A stretch of DNA of 64,000 nt from Okapia johnstoni (lineage: Eukaryota > Chordata > Mammalia > Artiodactyla > Giraffidae). The stretch is from the NCBI GenBank assembly GCA_024291935.2, contig CM044320.1:28612001-28676000 (forward strand). Reading direction: 5' to 3'. Positions 12,361-24,699 of this stretch are shown here, piece by piece; positions within the stretch are counted from its first letter, which is position 1, and each line of letters begins with the position of its first letter. Below the pieces are notes generated by a model that was given only the letters and a program-made list of their open reading frames with translations, was not told the origin of the DNA and made no database searches. A program made the translations under genes and the position numbers.

Positions 12361-13582
12361 CGATATGAAAATGGACAAAAACAGAAAATTAGAGGGGACT
12401 TAAATTCATAAAATGTTCAGCTTCAGGTTGCCAGTCAAGATGCAAACTGAATAGAATCAGGGAAGATTAAAGGTCCAGCTCTCCTCTCCTACAGCAAATC
12501 TCTAGAAATGAGAGAAAAGATATTTTTAAAAAATCTATATTTATTCTAAAAAAAAAGAAAGCAAACCTTCAGTGAATTACCACATCTGGAGTACTTCTGA
12601 AAACAGAAAGCTTACATAAAAAAAGCAGAGGGCAAACTAATTTGCCAAGCATTGCTCCAAAAGTTAGCTGTGCCCTATGCCTTAAGGCAGGAGACCCTGG
12701 AGAAGATAGGTGTTTTGGAACAATCAACAAGGTTATTATTCAGATTATGGAGCAGCAGGAACATGCAGGTGCACTGAGCCCTAAAATCCAGAACTGGCCA
12801 ATTATCACTGTGTGTAGTGAGAAGGGAGTGTCGATCTCTAGGGAAGGGCAGTGGCTGCGTGCCTAGATGATAGCTGGCCCAGCCTACGGGAAACTGAGGC
12901 TTCTTTTCAACTCATACAATATGGGCAGCCAGGCTTATACCAGGCTTGACACTGATGGGTCAAGAGAGAGACCTATATATTATGACTTCTGAGAGTCACC
13001 CAAGAGAAAGCCACCTTGCCACTTTTTCTTCAACTGAGAGTGAAGCCCACCTGTCAAAAAGTCCAGTCTCTCACAGAGCTTCCTGTCTCCAAACAAGAAC
13101 AGATACTCAGGATGAGAAGATGCTGAAGGGAAGTCTTCAACATGAGGGTCAGAGAACAGAATGGAAGAAAAAGAGAACTCAGAAAAGGCCAAGATCAGAA
13201 GACTCTTGAAAGCCTATAATTTGTTTAGAAATAGTAATAATTATCACACCCATGAACTAAGATTGGGGTGCTATAAAATGAAAGAGAACATTTAGGTAGT
13301 AAGAAAGAGCTATTGGTAATTAACATACATAACAACAGATGGATTCTGGTAAAGGAAAGCCCCAGAAACTCAGCTTACACAGCAGGCTGAGAAAGCCATC
13401 AATCAGATTCTAATGAGAGAAAAAGTTTCTAAAAGGATGTCTCAACAACAAAAAAGAGCCCTTGATAGATTACATGCTGGCAGTAATGAAAGAAGATTTG
13501 CAGCTCTAATGAGAGTCTGGAGATGAATTAGTGACTGTTGCATCAAAAGTCTTTATTCACTTTGGGGAAATATTAAAAAAGT
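12361..13582. other. unannotated intron stretch with short unrecognised frames
   Basis: Contains an 87-codon plus frame (12946-13209) and a 56-codon plus frame (about 13353-13523) rich in Gln, Lys and Arg. Neither matches a family I know or has convincing splice sites. Confidence 0.4.
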
Positions 13583-13893
13583 TGAAAGTGAAAGTCGCTC
13601 AGTCATGTCAGACTCTTTGTGACCCTAAGGACTGTATAGACAATGGAATTCTCCAGGCTAGAATACTGGAGTGGGTAGTCTTTCCATTCTCCAGGGGGTC
13701 TTCCCTACCCAGGAATCAAACCCTGGTCTCCAGCATTGTAGGCAGATTCTTTACCAGCTGAGCCACAAGGGAAGCCCAAGAATGCTGGAGGGGGTAGCCT
13801 ATCCCTTCTCCAGTGGATCTTCCCGACCCAGGAATCGAACCAGGGTCTCCTGCATTGTAGGCGGATTCTTTACCAACTGAGCTATCAGGGAAG
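13583..13893 (-). repeat. Bov-tA plus adjoining second unit (Bov-A2-like dimer)
   Basis: A full reverse-complement Bov-tA ('agtcgctcagtcatgtcag' to 'gagccacaagggaagccc') is followed by a second partial unit (about 13778-13893) ending 'gagctatcagggaag'. The arrangement is a tandem of body and head units. Confidence 0.88.
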
Positions 13894-14344
13894 TATCATT
13901 AAAAGTTGAACTGAATATTAAATATTTGTAATAGTTTCTTTTTTTTGTCTCAGATGCAAACAGGAATGAGACACTAAGGTAAGCACTGGCTATTGATTTG
14001 ATTGTGATATATCTGTATTGAGAGATCGGGAAAGTATAAGTGTATAGCGGGGGAGTGGTGCTGTGAGGAGCACTTTAAGAGAGAAAAATCTCAATTTTTC
14101 CATAAGAAATCAATAGATAAATGGAAAAAGTTTTAAATTACAATTAATCATGTGGCTTTAAAACGTAACGGGAGAAAAATCAGCTAGAGAAGCTGAAGGC
14201 TTTGGAACATTTCTTGAGGGAGTATATGACAGGAAATTGCTGCTTTCTGTATGAAGCTTTGCCATATCATTTGATCTTGAAAACTGTGTACACATTTTGG
14301 TAAAATTAGAATCTGAAGTTGTTAAATCATAAAAATATGAAGTA

Positions 14345-14445
14345 AAGAATATATATGTGTGCAACTGAATCACTCTGCTGTATAGCAAAAATGGATACAA
14401 CACTGTAAATCAACTGTACTTCAATAAAATAGATTTTAAAAACAT
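14345..14445 (+). repeat. L1 3' end
   Basis: Contains 'actgaatcactctgctgta', 'aacactgtaaatcaactgta' and 'cttcaataaaat', the standard L1 terminus in artiodactyls. Confidence 0.75.
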
Positions 14446-14783
14446 AAATGAATGTATATTAATCCAAAGAACAATACCACCCAAAAAAGTAATAGTCAAG
14501 AAATTTTATGCACCTAACCAGATAGTTTCAAAATAAAAACTAATTAAAATTCAGATAGACAGATACTCACAAATTCACGATCATAATTAAGTCCTTAATT
14601 TTAAACTATCATTTTTAAACACGAACAGAAACTTTCTAAAATGACCAGATATTATGTCAAAAAGCAAACATACAGGATGATATATATGTATACACAAATA
14701 TATTAAAATAATTACCATCATTCAGTCCAGATCATCTGATCAAAAATGTAATAGAATGAGAAGTCAACAATAAAAATACACAT

Positions 14784-15436
14784 CAGTTCAGTCAGTTCAG
14801 TTGCTCAGTTGTGTCTGACACTTTGCGACACCATGGACTACAACACGCCAGGTCTCCCTGTCCAATACCAATTCCCAGAGCTTACTCAAACTCACGTCCA
14901 TCAAGTCGGTGATGCCATCCAAACATCTCATCCTCTGCTGTCCCCTTCTCCTGCATTCATTCTTCCCCAGCATCAAGATCTTTTCCAATGAGTCAGTTCT
15001 TCGCATCAGGTGGCCAAAGTATTGGAGTTTCAGCTTCAGCATCAGTCCTTCCAATGAACACCCAGGATTGATCTCTTTCAGGATGGATTGACTGGATCTC
15101 CTTGCAGTCCAAGGGACTCTCAAGAGTCTTCTCCAACACCACAGTTCAAAAGCATCAACTCTTCAGCACTCAGCTTTCTTTATAGTCCAACTCTCACATC
15201 CACACATGACTACTGGAAAAACCATAGCTTTGACTAGATGGACCTTTGCTGGCAATCTGCTTTTTAATATGCTGTCTAGGTTGGTCATAGCTTTTCTTCC
15301 AAGGAGCAAGCATCTTTTAACTTCATGGCTGCAGTCACCATTTGCAGTGATTTTGGACCCCCCAAAAATAAAGTCTCTCACTGTTTCCATTGTTTTCCCA
15401 TCTATATGCCATGAAATGATGGGACCAGATGCCATA
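14784..15436 (-). mobile_element. BovB (RTE) LINE 3' fragment 1
   Basis: Begins with the (ttcag)n-like BovB terminus. On the minus strand it encodes broken BovB reverse-transcriptase C-terminal sequence (for example [17 protein letters not shown] and [13 protein letters not shown]). It is 5'-truncated near 'gggaccagatgccat'. A retrotransposon relic, not a host gene. Confidence 0.93.
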
Positions 15437-15459
15437 GAAAACATATTTCAAGTATGTTA

Positions 15460-16862
15460 AGAGGAAATCTGTCAACTTTTACAGATGACATAATTACCTA
15501 TTAGAATATATAAGAGAACCAACTGAAAAATTATTTATTTAAACCAAAAAAGACTAGATAAACTAGTTTTTAGTAAGTAAACTTACTTTTAGTAAGTAAA
15601 AAGTACACAGATGTGGAAGAAATAAGCAAAACTGTCTTCGCAGATGACACATAGAAAATCTGAAAGAATGGAAGCTGGTGGGACTAATAAGTGATTATAG
15701 CAAGGTTGCAGATTACAGAACTAATATACAAAAGTCAATTGCTTTCCTATGCACCAGTAATAACAAGTGGAGTTTGAAATAAAAAACACAATACAATTTA
15801 CATTAGCAACCCCCAAAATGAAATACTTAGCCAGAAAACTATCAAAATATGTACAAACTCTATGTGAAGAAAACTGTAAAACTCTAATGAGCTAAATAAA
15901 AATCAAGCAACTAAGTAAATGGAGAGACACTACATGTTCACAAATAAGAAGACTCAATACTCTCAAGACGTCAATTCTTCCCAACTTGATTTATAGATTC
16001 AGTGCAACTCCAATCAAAAGTCCAGCAAGTTCTCTTGTGGCTATCAACAAATCATTTCTAAAGCTTATATGGAGAGGTAAAAGCCTGAGAATAGCCAATA
16101 CAATATGGAAAGAAAAGAATGAAGTTGGAGGACTGACACTATCTGACTTCAAGCCTTACTATAAAGCTATAGGAATCAAGATAGTCTGGAATTGGCAAAA
16201 GAATAAATAGATCAATGTAACAGAAGAGGAAGCCCAGAAATAGACTCACAAAAATACAGTAGGTCTTAGACAAAGGAGCAAAGGTAGTGGAGCAGAGACA
16301 GTCTTTTTAACAAATGGTGCTGGAGCAAGTGGGCATTTACATGCAAAAAAAAAAGCAATCTAGACACAGACTTTACACCTTTCACAAAAACTAACTCAAA
16401 ATGCAACATAAGTCTAAATGTAAAATGCAAATCTATAAAACTCCTAGAAGATAATAGAACAGAAAATCTAGATGACCTTGGTTATGGCAATGACTTTTTA
16501 GATAAAATACCAAAGGCACAATTCATGAAAGAAATAATTGATAAGCTGGACTTCATAAAAATTAAGAACTTTTGCTCTGTGAAAGATGATGTCAGGAGAA
16601 TGAGAAGACAAGCTACGGCCTGGGAGAAAATATATGCAAAAGAGACAGTTGACAAAGAGCTATTATCTAAAATATCAAAGAACTCTTAAAACACAACAAG
16701 AAGAAAACAAATAACTCAATTAAAAAATAGGCCAAAGACTTTGACAATTCACCAGATGTCAAATAAGCACATGAAAAGATGCTCCACATCATAGATTATT
16801 AGGGATATTCAAATTAAAACAATGAGATACCACTACATTATCTCCGAGGATGCCAAAATCCA
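15460..16862 (+). mobile_element. L1 ORF2 3' portion, degenerate
   Basis: Old L1 reverse-transcriptase/C-terminal region in plus orientation. Frame pieces include KSFLKLIWRGKSLRIANTIW and GGLTLSDFKPYYKA. A degenerate reverse-transcriptase 'DD' box occurs twice near 15480 and 15640, hinting at a small internal rearrangement. Many stops; inactive. The later part (16440-16860) is post-reverse-transcriptase ORF2. Confidence 0.88.
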
Positions 16863-16866
16863 GAAC

Positions 16867-16936
16867 ACGTGTGTGCATGCTCAGTCGCCAAGTTGTGTCT
16901 GACTCTTTGCAACCCCATGGACTGTAGCCCAGCATG
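16867..16936 (-). repeat. Bov-tA SINE 3' fragment
   Basis: About 70 bp, from 'gtgcatgctcagtcgcc' to 'ccccatggactgtagccc'. It interrupts the old L1. Confidence 0.8.
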
Positions 16937-17059
16937 CTACATGATACCACTACATGATATTTTGATATATATATATATCTTTCTTTATTGTTTGTATCCT
17001 CTTGAATGTATACAAAAAGGACTTGATTTTGTTTACTGCTAAATCCATAGCAGTAAGAA

Positions 17060-17190
17060 AGCTACCTGACACATGGCACCAAATTAATATTCATGAATGT
17101 TTGCTGAAGTATGCAGAAAATCAGAAACAGCCTAAGTGTCCATCACTCAGGCAATGGGCAAAACAAATAGTGTTATGTCCATTCTAAGCA
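17060..17190 (+). repeat. L1 3' region remnant, part 1
   Basis: 'acagcctaagtgtccatcac' and 'aggcaatgggcaaa' resemble the L1 segment just 3' of ORF2. It probably continues beyond the Bov-tA at 17197-17402. Confidence 0.55.
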
Positions 17191-17196
17191 GTGTTG

Positions 17197-17402
17197 TTGT
17201 TATTTAGTCACTAAGTCGTGTCCAACTCTTTTGTGACCCCATGGACTGCAGCCCGCCAGGCTCCTCTGTCTATGGGATTTCCCAGGCAAAAATACTGGAG
17301 TGGGTTGCAATTACCTTCTCCAGGGGATATTCTGGAGGAACTGAACCCGCATCTCCTGTATTGGCAGGTGGATTCTTTACCACTGAGCCACCAGGGAAGC
17401 CC
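17197..17402 (-). repeat. Bov-tA SINE
   Basis: Full reverse-complement copy from 'tatttagtcactaagtcgtg' to 'gagccaccagggaagcccc'. It sits inside L1 remnants. Confidence 0.93.
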
Positions 17403-17439
17403 CCATTCTATGTATATAAGGCAATTCTCTAATAACACA

Positions 17440-17760
17440 GCTCTATTTGTGTGAAGACAGAAATATTTACAAGACAAATTTTACATGAAAAACAAAGAAG
17501 ATGCAGAATTACTATAGCAATTTTTGTAGTGGATTATCATACAGGATAAAGATATATATTTTCACATATGTATGTAAATACATGGGAAAACATTTCAAGG
17601 ATATATATTAAACTCAAAACAATGGTTGTATCTGGGAAGAGCAGTAGATGTAGGGGTATAGGTAGAAGGTCCAGCCTTATCTGGAATGCTGCACTAAATT
17701 TAGACAATAAATGTATTTATGTGTTAGTTGTGTTATTAGATGTTTCTTTTTGAAAGGTCA
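17440..17760 (+). repeat. L1M 3' end remnant, part 2
   Basis: 'aatggttgtatctgggaaga' and the following segment match the ancient L1M 3' terminal pattern. Degenerate. Confidence 0.5.
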
Positions 17761-18429
17761 GGCATCTTAATAATCATATAAATGCAAAATAAAACAATTG
17801 TGAGTTTTTAGTTTCCTCTTTTCAACACACCAATAAATTGGGACTAGGGTGGAATACTATTCTTTTTAAGTTTTTAATACTATTATAATGTCTGTACCAT
17901 ATAAACCACATTTACAAAAAGAGTCACAAGTGTTTAGGTTAATTTATCTCTTAAACATATTTTGCTTTAAAAGTTCACTTCTTTTACACAGAATATTTGT
18001 TCTAATTTTCTTCTCTATAATTTCTATTTGAATACTTTGCTTATTAGTTAACCTCCTGTTCAAACATTTCCGCAATTTTCCAGTAAGTTACCTCATTTTC
18101 TTGTGTTATTTACTTGCTTTTTTAATATTCTGGATCAACTACCATGTTCAAAGTTGCTGTCATTTTTCTATCTCTTTGTGCAGCTGTTTGTTTACCAGCT
18201 GTTGCTTCCTTTTTCTCTGTCAATGAACACTGAGTTTTCTGCTAATTTATACTACTTTCCTCCTCTGGACCTTCTCAACCTACAGGGGTGCCTCTTCCAC
18301 AAGAAATATTTTACCAGATGGCAAACAACACATCATAAGAAGCTATTCTCTTTATACACAGTACATATTAAAATATGCCCTAAGAAGGCAAACTTTAAAA
18401 ATATTTGCAGGGTGAAGCTTTCAAACCTA

Positions 18430-18660
18430 AACCGAGGATGTTGCTAGAGGATGTTCCTCTTAGAGAGAAATTTAGGACAGGCCTTTAAGAGATGGATATA
18501 CTTGAACTGAGTTTTGAAGACTGAGCAGAAGTTAGCTATGTATATGAAATTGAAAAAAAAAAAAGAGCATTTCTGCCTGAGAAAGCAGCATGGGCAAAGG
18601 AACAGCGGGAGAGAGGGGGCTCTGGGAAGTGCAAACAATTTAATATGATGGAGTTTGAGC
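18430..18660 (-). repeat. L2-like LINE remnant
   Basis: Reads like an L2 segment: 'gagttttgaagactgagcag', 'cagcatgggcaaaggaac'. Heavily diverged. Confidence 0.45.
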
Positions 18661-18699
18661 ACCTTGGGAGTAGCTAGAGATGAAGCTAGTGTGGTACAC

Positions 18700-19465
18700 G
18701 TGCGTGCATGCTAAGTCACTTCAGTCGTGTCAGACTCTGTGCAACCCCATGGACTGCAGCACTCCAGGCTTCCCTGTCCTTCACTATCTCTTGAAGTTTG
18801 CTCAAATTCATGTCCATTGAGCTGGTGATCCCATTCAACCATCTCATCCTCTGTTGTCCTCTTCTCCCGCTGTCCTCAATCTTTCCAAGCATCTTTCCAA
18901 TCTTTCTAACGAGTCAGCTCTTCCCATCAGGTGGCCAAAGTATTGGAGCTTCAGCTTTCGCATTAGTCTTTCCAATGAATATTCAGGGTTGATTTCCTTT
19001 AGGATTAACTGGTTTGATCTCCTTACAGTCCAAGGGACTACTCTCAAGAGTCTTCTTCAGCACCATACTTTAAAAGCATCAATTCTTTGGTGCTCAGCCT
19101 TCTTTATGGTCCAACTCTCACATCTGTATATGACTACTGGAAAGATCATAGCTTTGACTATACCAACCTTTGTCAGAAAAGTGATGTCTCTGCTTTTTTA
19201 GCTGTCTGGGTTGGTCATGGCTTTTCTTCCAAGGAGCAAGCAGCTTTTAATCTCATTGCTATAGTCACTGTCTGCAGTGATTTGGAGCCCAAGAAAATAA
19301 AGTCTGTCACTGTTTCCACTTTTTACCCTTCCATTTGCCATGAAGTGATAGGACTAGATGCCATGCTCTTAGTTCTTTTTTTTCAGTTGAGTTTTAAGCC
19401 AGCTTTTTCATTCTCCTCTTTCACCCTTATCAAGAAGCTTTTTAGTTCCTCTTCACTGCCAATCA
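18700..19465 (-). mobile_element. BovB LINE 3' fragment 2
   Basis: Starts 'gcatgctaagtcacttcagt' and extends to the segment encoding the region just upstream of the BovB reverse-transcriptase C-terminus ('gagttttaagccagctttt'). More diverged than fragments at 20764 or 35483; several frameshifts. Confidence 0.9.
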
Positions 19466-20459
19466 AGGTTGAGACTTTACTCATAAGGAAAGATGGAGAC
19501 TAATTAGCACTCATCAGAGCTACAGGAGAGGAAGGAGAAGCTGACCTTGCTGACTGAAAGGAACACTGAAAAGTGCTGGTCACTGGAAAACAGTGATGAG
19601 GTCTATGACGCAGTGTCCATGCTGATTTAGTGTGAATTCTGTACCAGTTGTTAGATTTCTGTCCCTCTAAGGTGTGTTGGTGGCTCTTATAATGATATAT
19701 AACACAAGAGGAGAAGGTGGTTTGAGGGGAAAGATTATTACCCAGTTTTGGACCTGTTGAATTCTGGGCACAGGATCACCCAGAAGAACAATGAGCCAAC
19801 TCAAGAAAATATTGACAAATCATAGCATTTAAATGGTAGGCAATGTGGGTAGACATTATAGCAAAAGGTATGATGCACAGTGAGGTTAGGAGACACCAGG
19901 AATGGGATCAATAACAGAAGAGAAACGAGTTTCAAAACTTTGTCAACAGTGGTAGATGCTGAAGAGAGATCATGTGAAATGAAGATAGAAAACGCTACCT
20001 GGAGATTCAACATTTCCATTTTCGGCAGCATCAGCTATTTTAGTAAAAGCAATCTAGATCATGGGTTGAAAACTCACACATCCAGGGCCAAACTAATTAG
20101 GAAAATATGTAAAGGGGCAAAGAATCAGACAAGAGGGAGTGGATCTGAAAATGGAATGTACGTGTCCAATGTAAAATGATTTCTAACTAAAAATACAAAG
20201 TAATGGCTAAGTAAACGTCATGCAGACCAGGTCTGACCTAATGATAGCAGCTCAACCCTCAAAACTTATTCAAAATTCTGAATGACAATGAAAACATGGA
20301 ACCATAATCCCTTTGAGGCAGATGAAAAAAACAAATATAGTAGATATGGTCTCTTATTTATGACGTCAGTAATAGTCTCAGATAAGAAATAGGAAGACTT
20401 ATAGTCAAATTACAGAAATAAAAAATTCTATCATAAGATGGCTTGTTTAACACGTGTTA

Positions 20460-20640
20460 TCTTACTTAAGCCTTGTAGTAACTCTATGAAAAGGGCGTTG
20501 CCTGTTTTCTGCTGTGGAGGAAACTAAGAAGCAGAGTGATTAAGTATTCCAGCCAAGTTTCATAGATGGAATGTATACAGTAGGCTCCAGATTTCAGCTC
20601 AGCTCAGTCTGACTCTTGATTCAACACTCTTTCAATTACA
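20460..20640 (-). repeat. MIR SINE remnant
   Basis: Has 'agccttgtagtaactctatg', 'gaggaaactaagaagcag' and 'gattaagtattccagcc', the MIR body. The start has the MIR core orientation. Moderately diverged. Confidence 0.6.
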
Positions 20641-20751
20641 CTGTGTAGCTTTTCCTTGATGGGAACACGGATCCTTCCTGCACTGTATGGAATTCATTCC
20701 CATGATCTAGCATATACTCCTTCTCACGTTCTCAAAGATTTGGTCCACATT

Positions 20752-20763
20752 ACCCTCTTTATT
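20752..20763. repeat. target-site duplication, left copy
   Basis: accctctttatt, exactly repeated at 21352-21363. It marks the BovB insertion between. Confidence 0.9.
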
Positions 20764-21351
20764 TCATGGCTGCAATCACCATCTGCAGTGATTGTAGCCA
20801 TGAAATTAAAAGATACTTACTCCTTGGAAGGAAAGTTATGACCAACCTAGACAGCATATTAAAAAGCAGAGACATCACTTTGTCAACAAAGGTTCCTCTA
20901 GTCAAGGCTATGGTTTTTCCAGTAGTCATGTATGGATGTGAGAGTTGGACTATAAAGAAAGCTGAGTGTTGAAGAACTGATGCTTTTGAACTGTGGTGTT
21001 GGAGAAGACTCTTGAGAGTCCCTTGGACTGCAAGGAGATCCAACCAGTCCATCCTAAAGGAGATCAGTCCTGGGTGTTCATGGGAAGGACTGATGTTGAA
21101 GCTGAAACTCCAATACTTTGGCCACCTGATGCAAAGAACTGACTCATTTGAAAAGACTCTGACGCTGGGAAAGATTGAGGGCAGGAGGATAAGGGGACGA
21201 CAGAGGATGAGATGGTTGGATGGCATCACTGACTCAATGGACATGGGTTTGGGTAGACTCCGGGAGTTGGTGATGGACAGGGAGGCCTGGCGTGCTGCGG
21301 TTCATGGGGTCGCAAAGAGTCGGACATGACTGAGCGACTGAACTGAACTGA
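20764..21351 (+). mobile_element. BovB LINE 3' fragment 3, complete insertion with 5' foldback
   Basis: A 5'-truncated BovB insertion bounded by exact 12-bp target duplications. It ends in the BovB terminal 'actgaactgaactgaa'. It encodes long uninterrupted pieces of the reverse-transcriptase C-terminus ([20 protein letters not shown], and a 105-codon frame from 21012), so it is young. Its first about 31 bases are in inverted orientation relative to the rest, giving 19-bp arms 20761-20779/20788-20806 with one mismatch. Confidence 0.95.
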
Positions 21352-21363
21352 ACCCTCTTTATT
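21352..21363. repeat. target-site duplication, right copy
   Basis: accctctttatt, identical to 20752-20763. Confidence 0.9.
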
Positions 21364-21671
21364 GCCCTTTTCTTCATCCATTTCCTCCCACTGGCCCATT
21401 TCACCCACACGAGCTCATGACCAAGTCTTCCTCACTGAAAACCAACTAATAACAGACAAAACTTTTCTCAAAAGTGTATCTTTCTCTAGCTGCTTCCTGA
21501 TCTCTTTCCTTCCATCCGTAACTGATTTCTTCTTATCTCAAGTCACTCATACTCTCTAGGAATATTCATTCACTTTCATTTCCCAAACTAGGATTGTAAT
21601 AGGGTATAAAATACCATCTTAACAACAGATATCAGAGTCTCTTTTGGAAAGATAACTCCCTTTGTTTAAGT

Positions 21672-22025
21672 GGTGCTGGAGAAGACTCTTGAGAGTCGCT
21701 TGGACAATAAGGAGATCAAACTAGTCAATCCTAAAGAACATCAACCCTGAATATTCATTGTAAGGACTGATGCTGAAGTTGAAGCTCCAATATTCTGGCC
21801 ACCTGATGCGAAGAACTGACTCTTTGGAAAAGACCCTGATGCTGGGAAAGATTGAGGGCAGGAGGAGAAAGGGACAGTAGAGGATTAGATGGTTGGATGG
21901 CATCACTGACTCAATGGGCAGGAGTTTGTGCAAACTCAGGGAGATAGTGAAGGACAGGGAAGCCTGGAGTGCTGCAGTTCACGGGGTCACAAAGAGTCGG
22001 ACATTACTTAGCAACTGAACAACAA
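21672..22025 (+). mobile_element. BovB LINE 3' fragment 4
   Basis: From 'gtggtgctggagaagactct' to 'cttagcaactgaacaacaa'. It lies only about 320 bp after fragment 3 in the same orientation but is more diverged, so it is an independent, older insertion. Confidence 0.9.
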
Positions 22026-22721
22026 GTTTAGAGGGTGCTTTTGGGTGTTAAGGTTATATTTTAAGAATAGGTCCTGGAAACAGAAAGGAAAATAAGGAAA
22101 ATAACTAACCTCTCCTCATATGTAATTAAGGGGAATTTGGGGGTGGAGAGAGCCAAAGGGTGAGATGAAGGGAGAACTTAAGAAAGGAATAAAGAGTAAC
22201 AACACCCTGAGAGGCTAGTGAGTAGCTGTAATACACCCAGTGGGACCTTCTCAGTGACAGGTGCTGAGAAGAAGAATTGTCCTTCAAATACTTTTATGAA
22301 CAGAAATGTCAGATGTTTCCTCTTTATATTCTTTGCTTGAGAGTTTTGCAGTGTTTCTGGTCTCTTACCTCTAACCTTCTATAAATTTTGCTACATTGCA
22401 TAATGCCTTTGGGAGCAGTTATTCTGGAAACGCTAGGGAAAGAAAGCTTTCATCCATGTCTACACTGATGTGAAGCAGAAAGAGAGGAACAGTCACAGGA
22501 AATCCTATGAGGAGACAAGTAAACTGAAAGTAACTAAAGGAAATAGGTAATTGCAATAAACAATGGTCCTGTAAATTTAAGCTTATGGAAATTCCCAAAA
22601 TAATGGTGAGAGCAATGAACTCTGGCAAATTCAGGATAGGAGTTCCAGGTCAATCTGAAAAAAATTTCAATGCATATTTGACCTCTACTCACATTTAAAT
22701 TCATCTGATGACTTCATCCCC

Positions 22722-22840
22722 TGAAAGAGGAAATGGCAACCCACTCCAGTATTCTCGCCTGGAAAATGCCATGGACAGAGGAGCCTGGTGGGCTGCAGTC
22801 CAAAGAGTCACACCGAGTTGGATACAACTGAGCATGCATG
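22722..22840 (+). repeat. Bov-tA SINE 3' fragment
   Basis: From 'gaaagaggaaatggcaaccc' to 'acaactgagcatgcatgca'. Head missing. Confidence 0.85.
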
Positions 22841-22899
22841 CACTGATACCTTCCTAATCTCAGGCTCCAGTCCAGTTCTCAAACATTTCAAAATTAAGT

Positions 22900-23140
22900 G
22901 TCAGAATAGCATAATGGTTAAGCGTGTAAACTCTGAAACCATAACACCTATATTTGAATCTCGTATCTAGCACTGTGAACTTGGCCAAGTCTCTTAAGCT
23001 GTATGTATTACAGTTTCTTCATCTGTAAAACAGAGATGCTAGTTGTATCTAGCTTATAGGGATGCTTTATTACATGAGTTAATACTTGCAATGTATTTAG
23101 AGCAGTATCTGTCCCATTGTCAATACTCAATAACATTAGC
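22900..23140 (+). repeat. MIR SINE
   Basis: Near full-length ancient MIR: tRNA-like head 'agcataatggttaagcg', core 'cacctatatttgaatc', 'cttggccaagtctcttaa' and 'tttcttcatctgtaaaac'. Recognisable throughout. Confidence 0.8.
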
Positions 23141-23199
23141 CATTGCAACCAATAGACTGCTGGGAACTTCCACTTTGATTCCTCTACACACTCAACACT

Positions 23200-23470
23200 T
23201 CTTTTTTGAGTACCTGTTACGTGCCAGGCATTGTTCTATGCACTATGGGAGAGAGTGGTGAACAATATAAACGAAGTCTTTTTTGCTCTCTAGGAGCCTT
23301 TATTTGAGTGAGAAGAGACAACTAACTAGCAAAAAATGAACACTATGTGGGGAGTTCCATAAAGAAAATAAAGGAGGATAATAGGGAAAGAGAGGGTGGC
23401 GTGCTGCTATTTTATTTAGTGACATTTTCGCAGAGGTCTGAAGAAAATGAGACAGCATGCCCTGCGGAGA
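23200..23470 (-). repeat. L2-like LINE remnant
   Basis: 'tgagtacctgttacgtgcca' followed by 'ggcattgttctatgcac' and a 'gtgaacaatataaac' stretch is the usual L2 3' pattern; the part to 23470 continues in the same style. Confidence 0.55.
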
Positions 23471-23773
23471 TCTACAGGAAGCATCTCCAACTCAGCATCT
23501 TCCCTTCATTATCCTCTGCAGTGACCATGTTACTTATGTGAGCAAATGGTACAACCAACTATCAATGACTCAACCCAGCCATAAAACATACATTCTTCCC
23601 CTTCTCGAAGCTTCTGTACCCAGTTGGTCACTATTTTCCTTTTTATAACATCCTTTGAGTCTACTTTCTTGTCTCTATTACATACAGATTGAGCCACGTG
23701 AAATGGACATTTTATAGATTAAAAACAGTTGAATATGGGTATGTGCTCACCCATATATATATGTACATACTTA

Positions 23774-23784
<11 letters not shown>

Positions 23785-23838
<54 letters not shown>
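23785..23838. repeat. (AC)27 microsatellite
   Basis: 54-bp pure AC tract, preceded by short AT alternation, abutting the 5' edge of BovB fragment 5. Confidence 0.97.
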
Positions 23839-23839
<1 letters not shown>

Positions 23840-23842
<3 letters not shown>

Positions 23843-24285
23843 TCAAAGCTATGGTTTTTCCAGTAGCCATGTACAGATATGAGAGATGGACCATAAAGAA
23901 GCCTGTGCCAAAGAACTGATGCATTCTAACTGTGGTGTTATCAAAGACTCTTGAGAAATTGGACAGCAAGGAGATCAAACCAGTCAATCCTAATGGAAAT
24001 CAACCCTGAATATTCATTGGAAGGACTGACACTGAAGCTGAAGCTCTAATCCTTTGGCTACCTGATATGAAGAGCCAACTCACTGGAAAAGGCCCTGATG
24101 CTGGGGAAGATTGAAGGCAAAAGGAGAAGAGAGCAGCAGAGGATGAGATGGTTAGATGGCATCACTGACTCAATTGACATGAGTTTAAGCAAACTCCAAG
24201 AGATAGTGAAGGACAGGTAAGTCTGGTGTGCTGCAATCATGGGGTCGCAAAGAGTCAGACATGGCTTCAGCGACAGAACAATCTC
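23840..24285 (+). mobile_element. BovB LINE 3' fragment 5
   Basis: From 'tagtcaaagctatggttttt' to 'tcagcgacagaacaat'. Diverged, with frameshifts. Starts directly after the AC microsatellite. Confidence 0.9.
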
Positions 24286-24699
24286 ACCAAGCTCCAGAGC
24301 GCATAGAAGGACTACATCCCAGAATCCCTTGTGGCTGGGTAGAGCCACACAATGTGTCCTGGACAGAACTGCTGTATGACACTTTAGCAAGGACCCTCAA
24401 TATTTGCTGCCCTGGTCTTTCTTTTGTCAGTAAGACAGAATAAAGTAGCCATAGTCAAGGATTCTGTGGCCCTAGGAAAATGGTGGAACCACTGAAGAGA
24501 AGTTTAGGTTCATAAATGACAGCATGGAACTGATCCCTTCCCCTTCCTCAAATGACCTCAAATTATATTTGGATGGGAAAGGTTATATTATTATATTAAT
24601 TAAGATTCGGAGTAGTCCATTAGAGCGATTAGCACACCCTAACTAATGTATATCCTCAATGCCACAGTTTTATTTCAGATCATCATAAATCCTCCTCTG

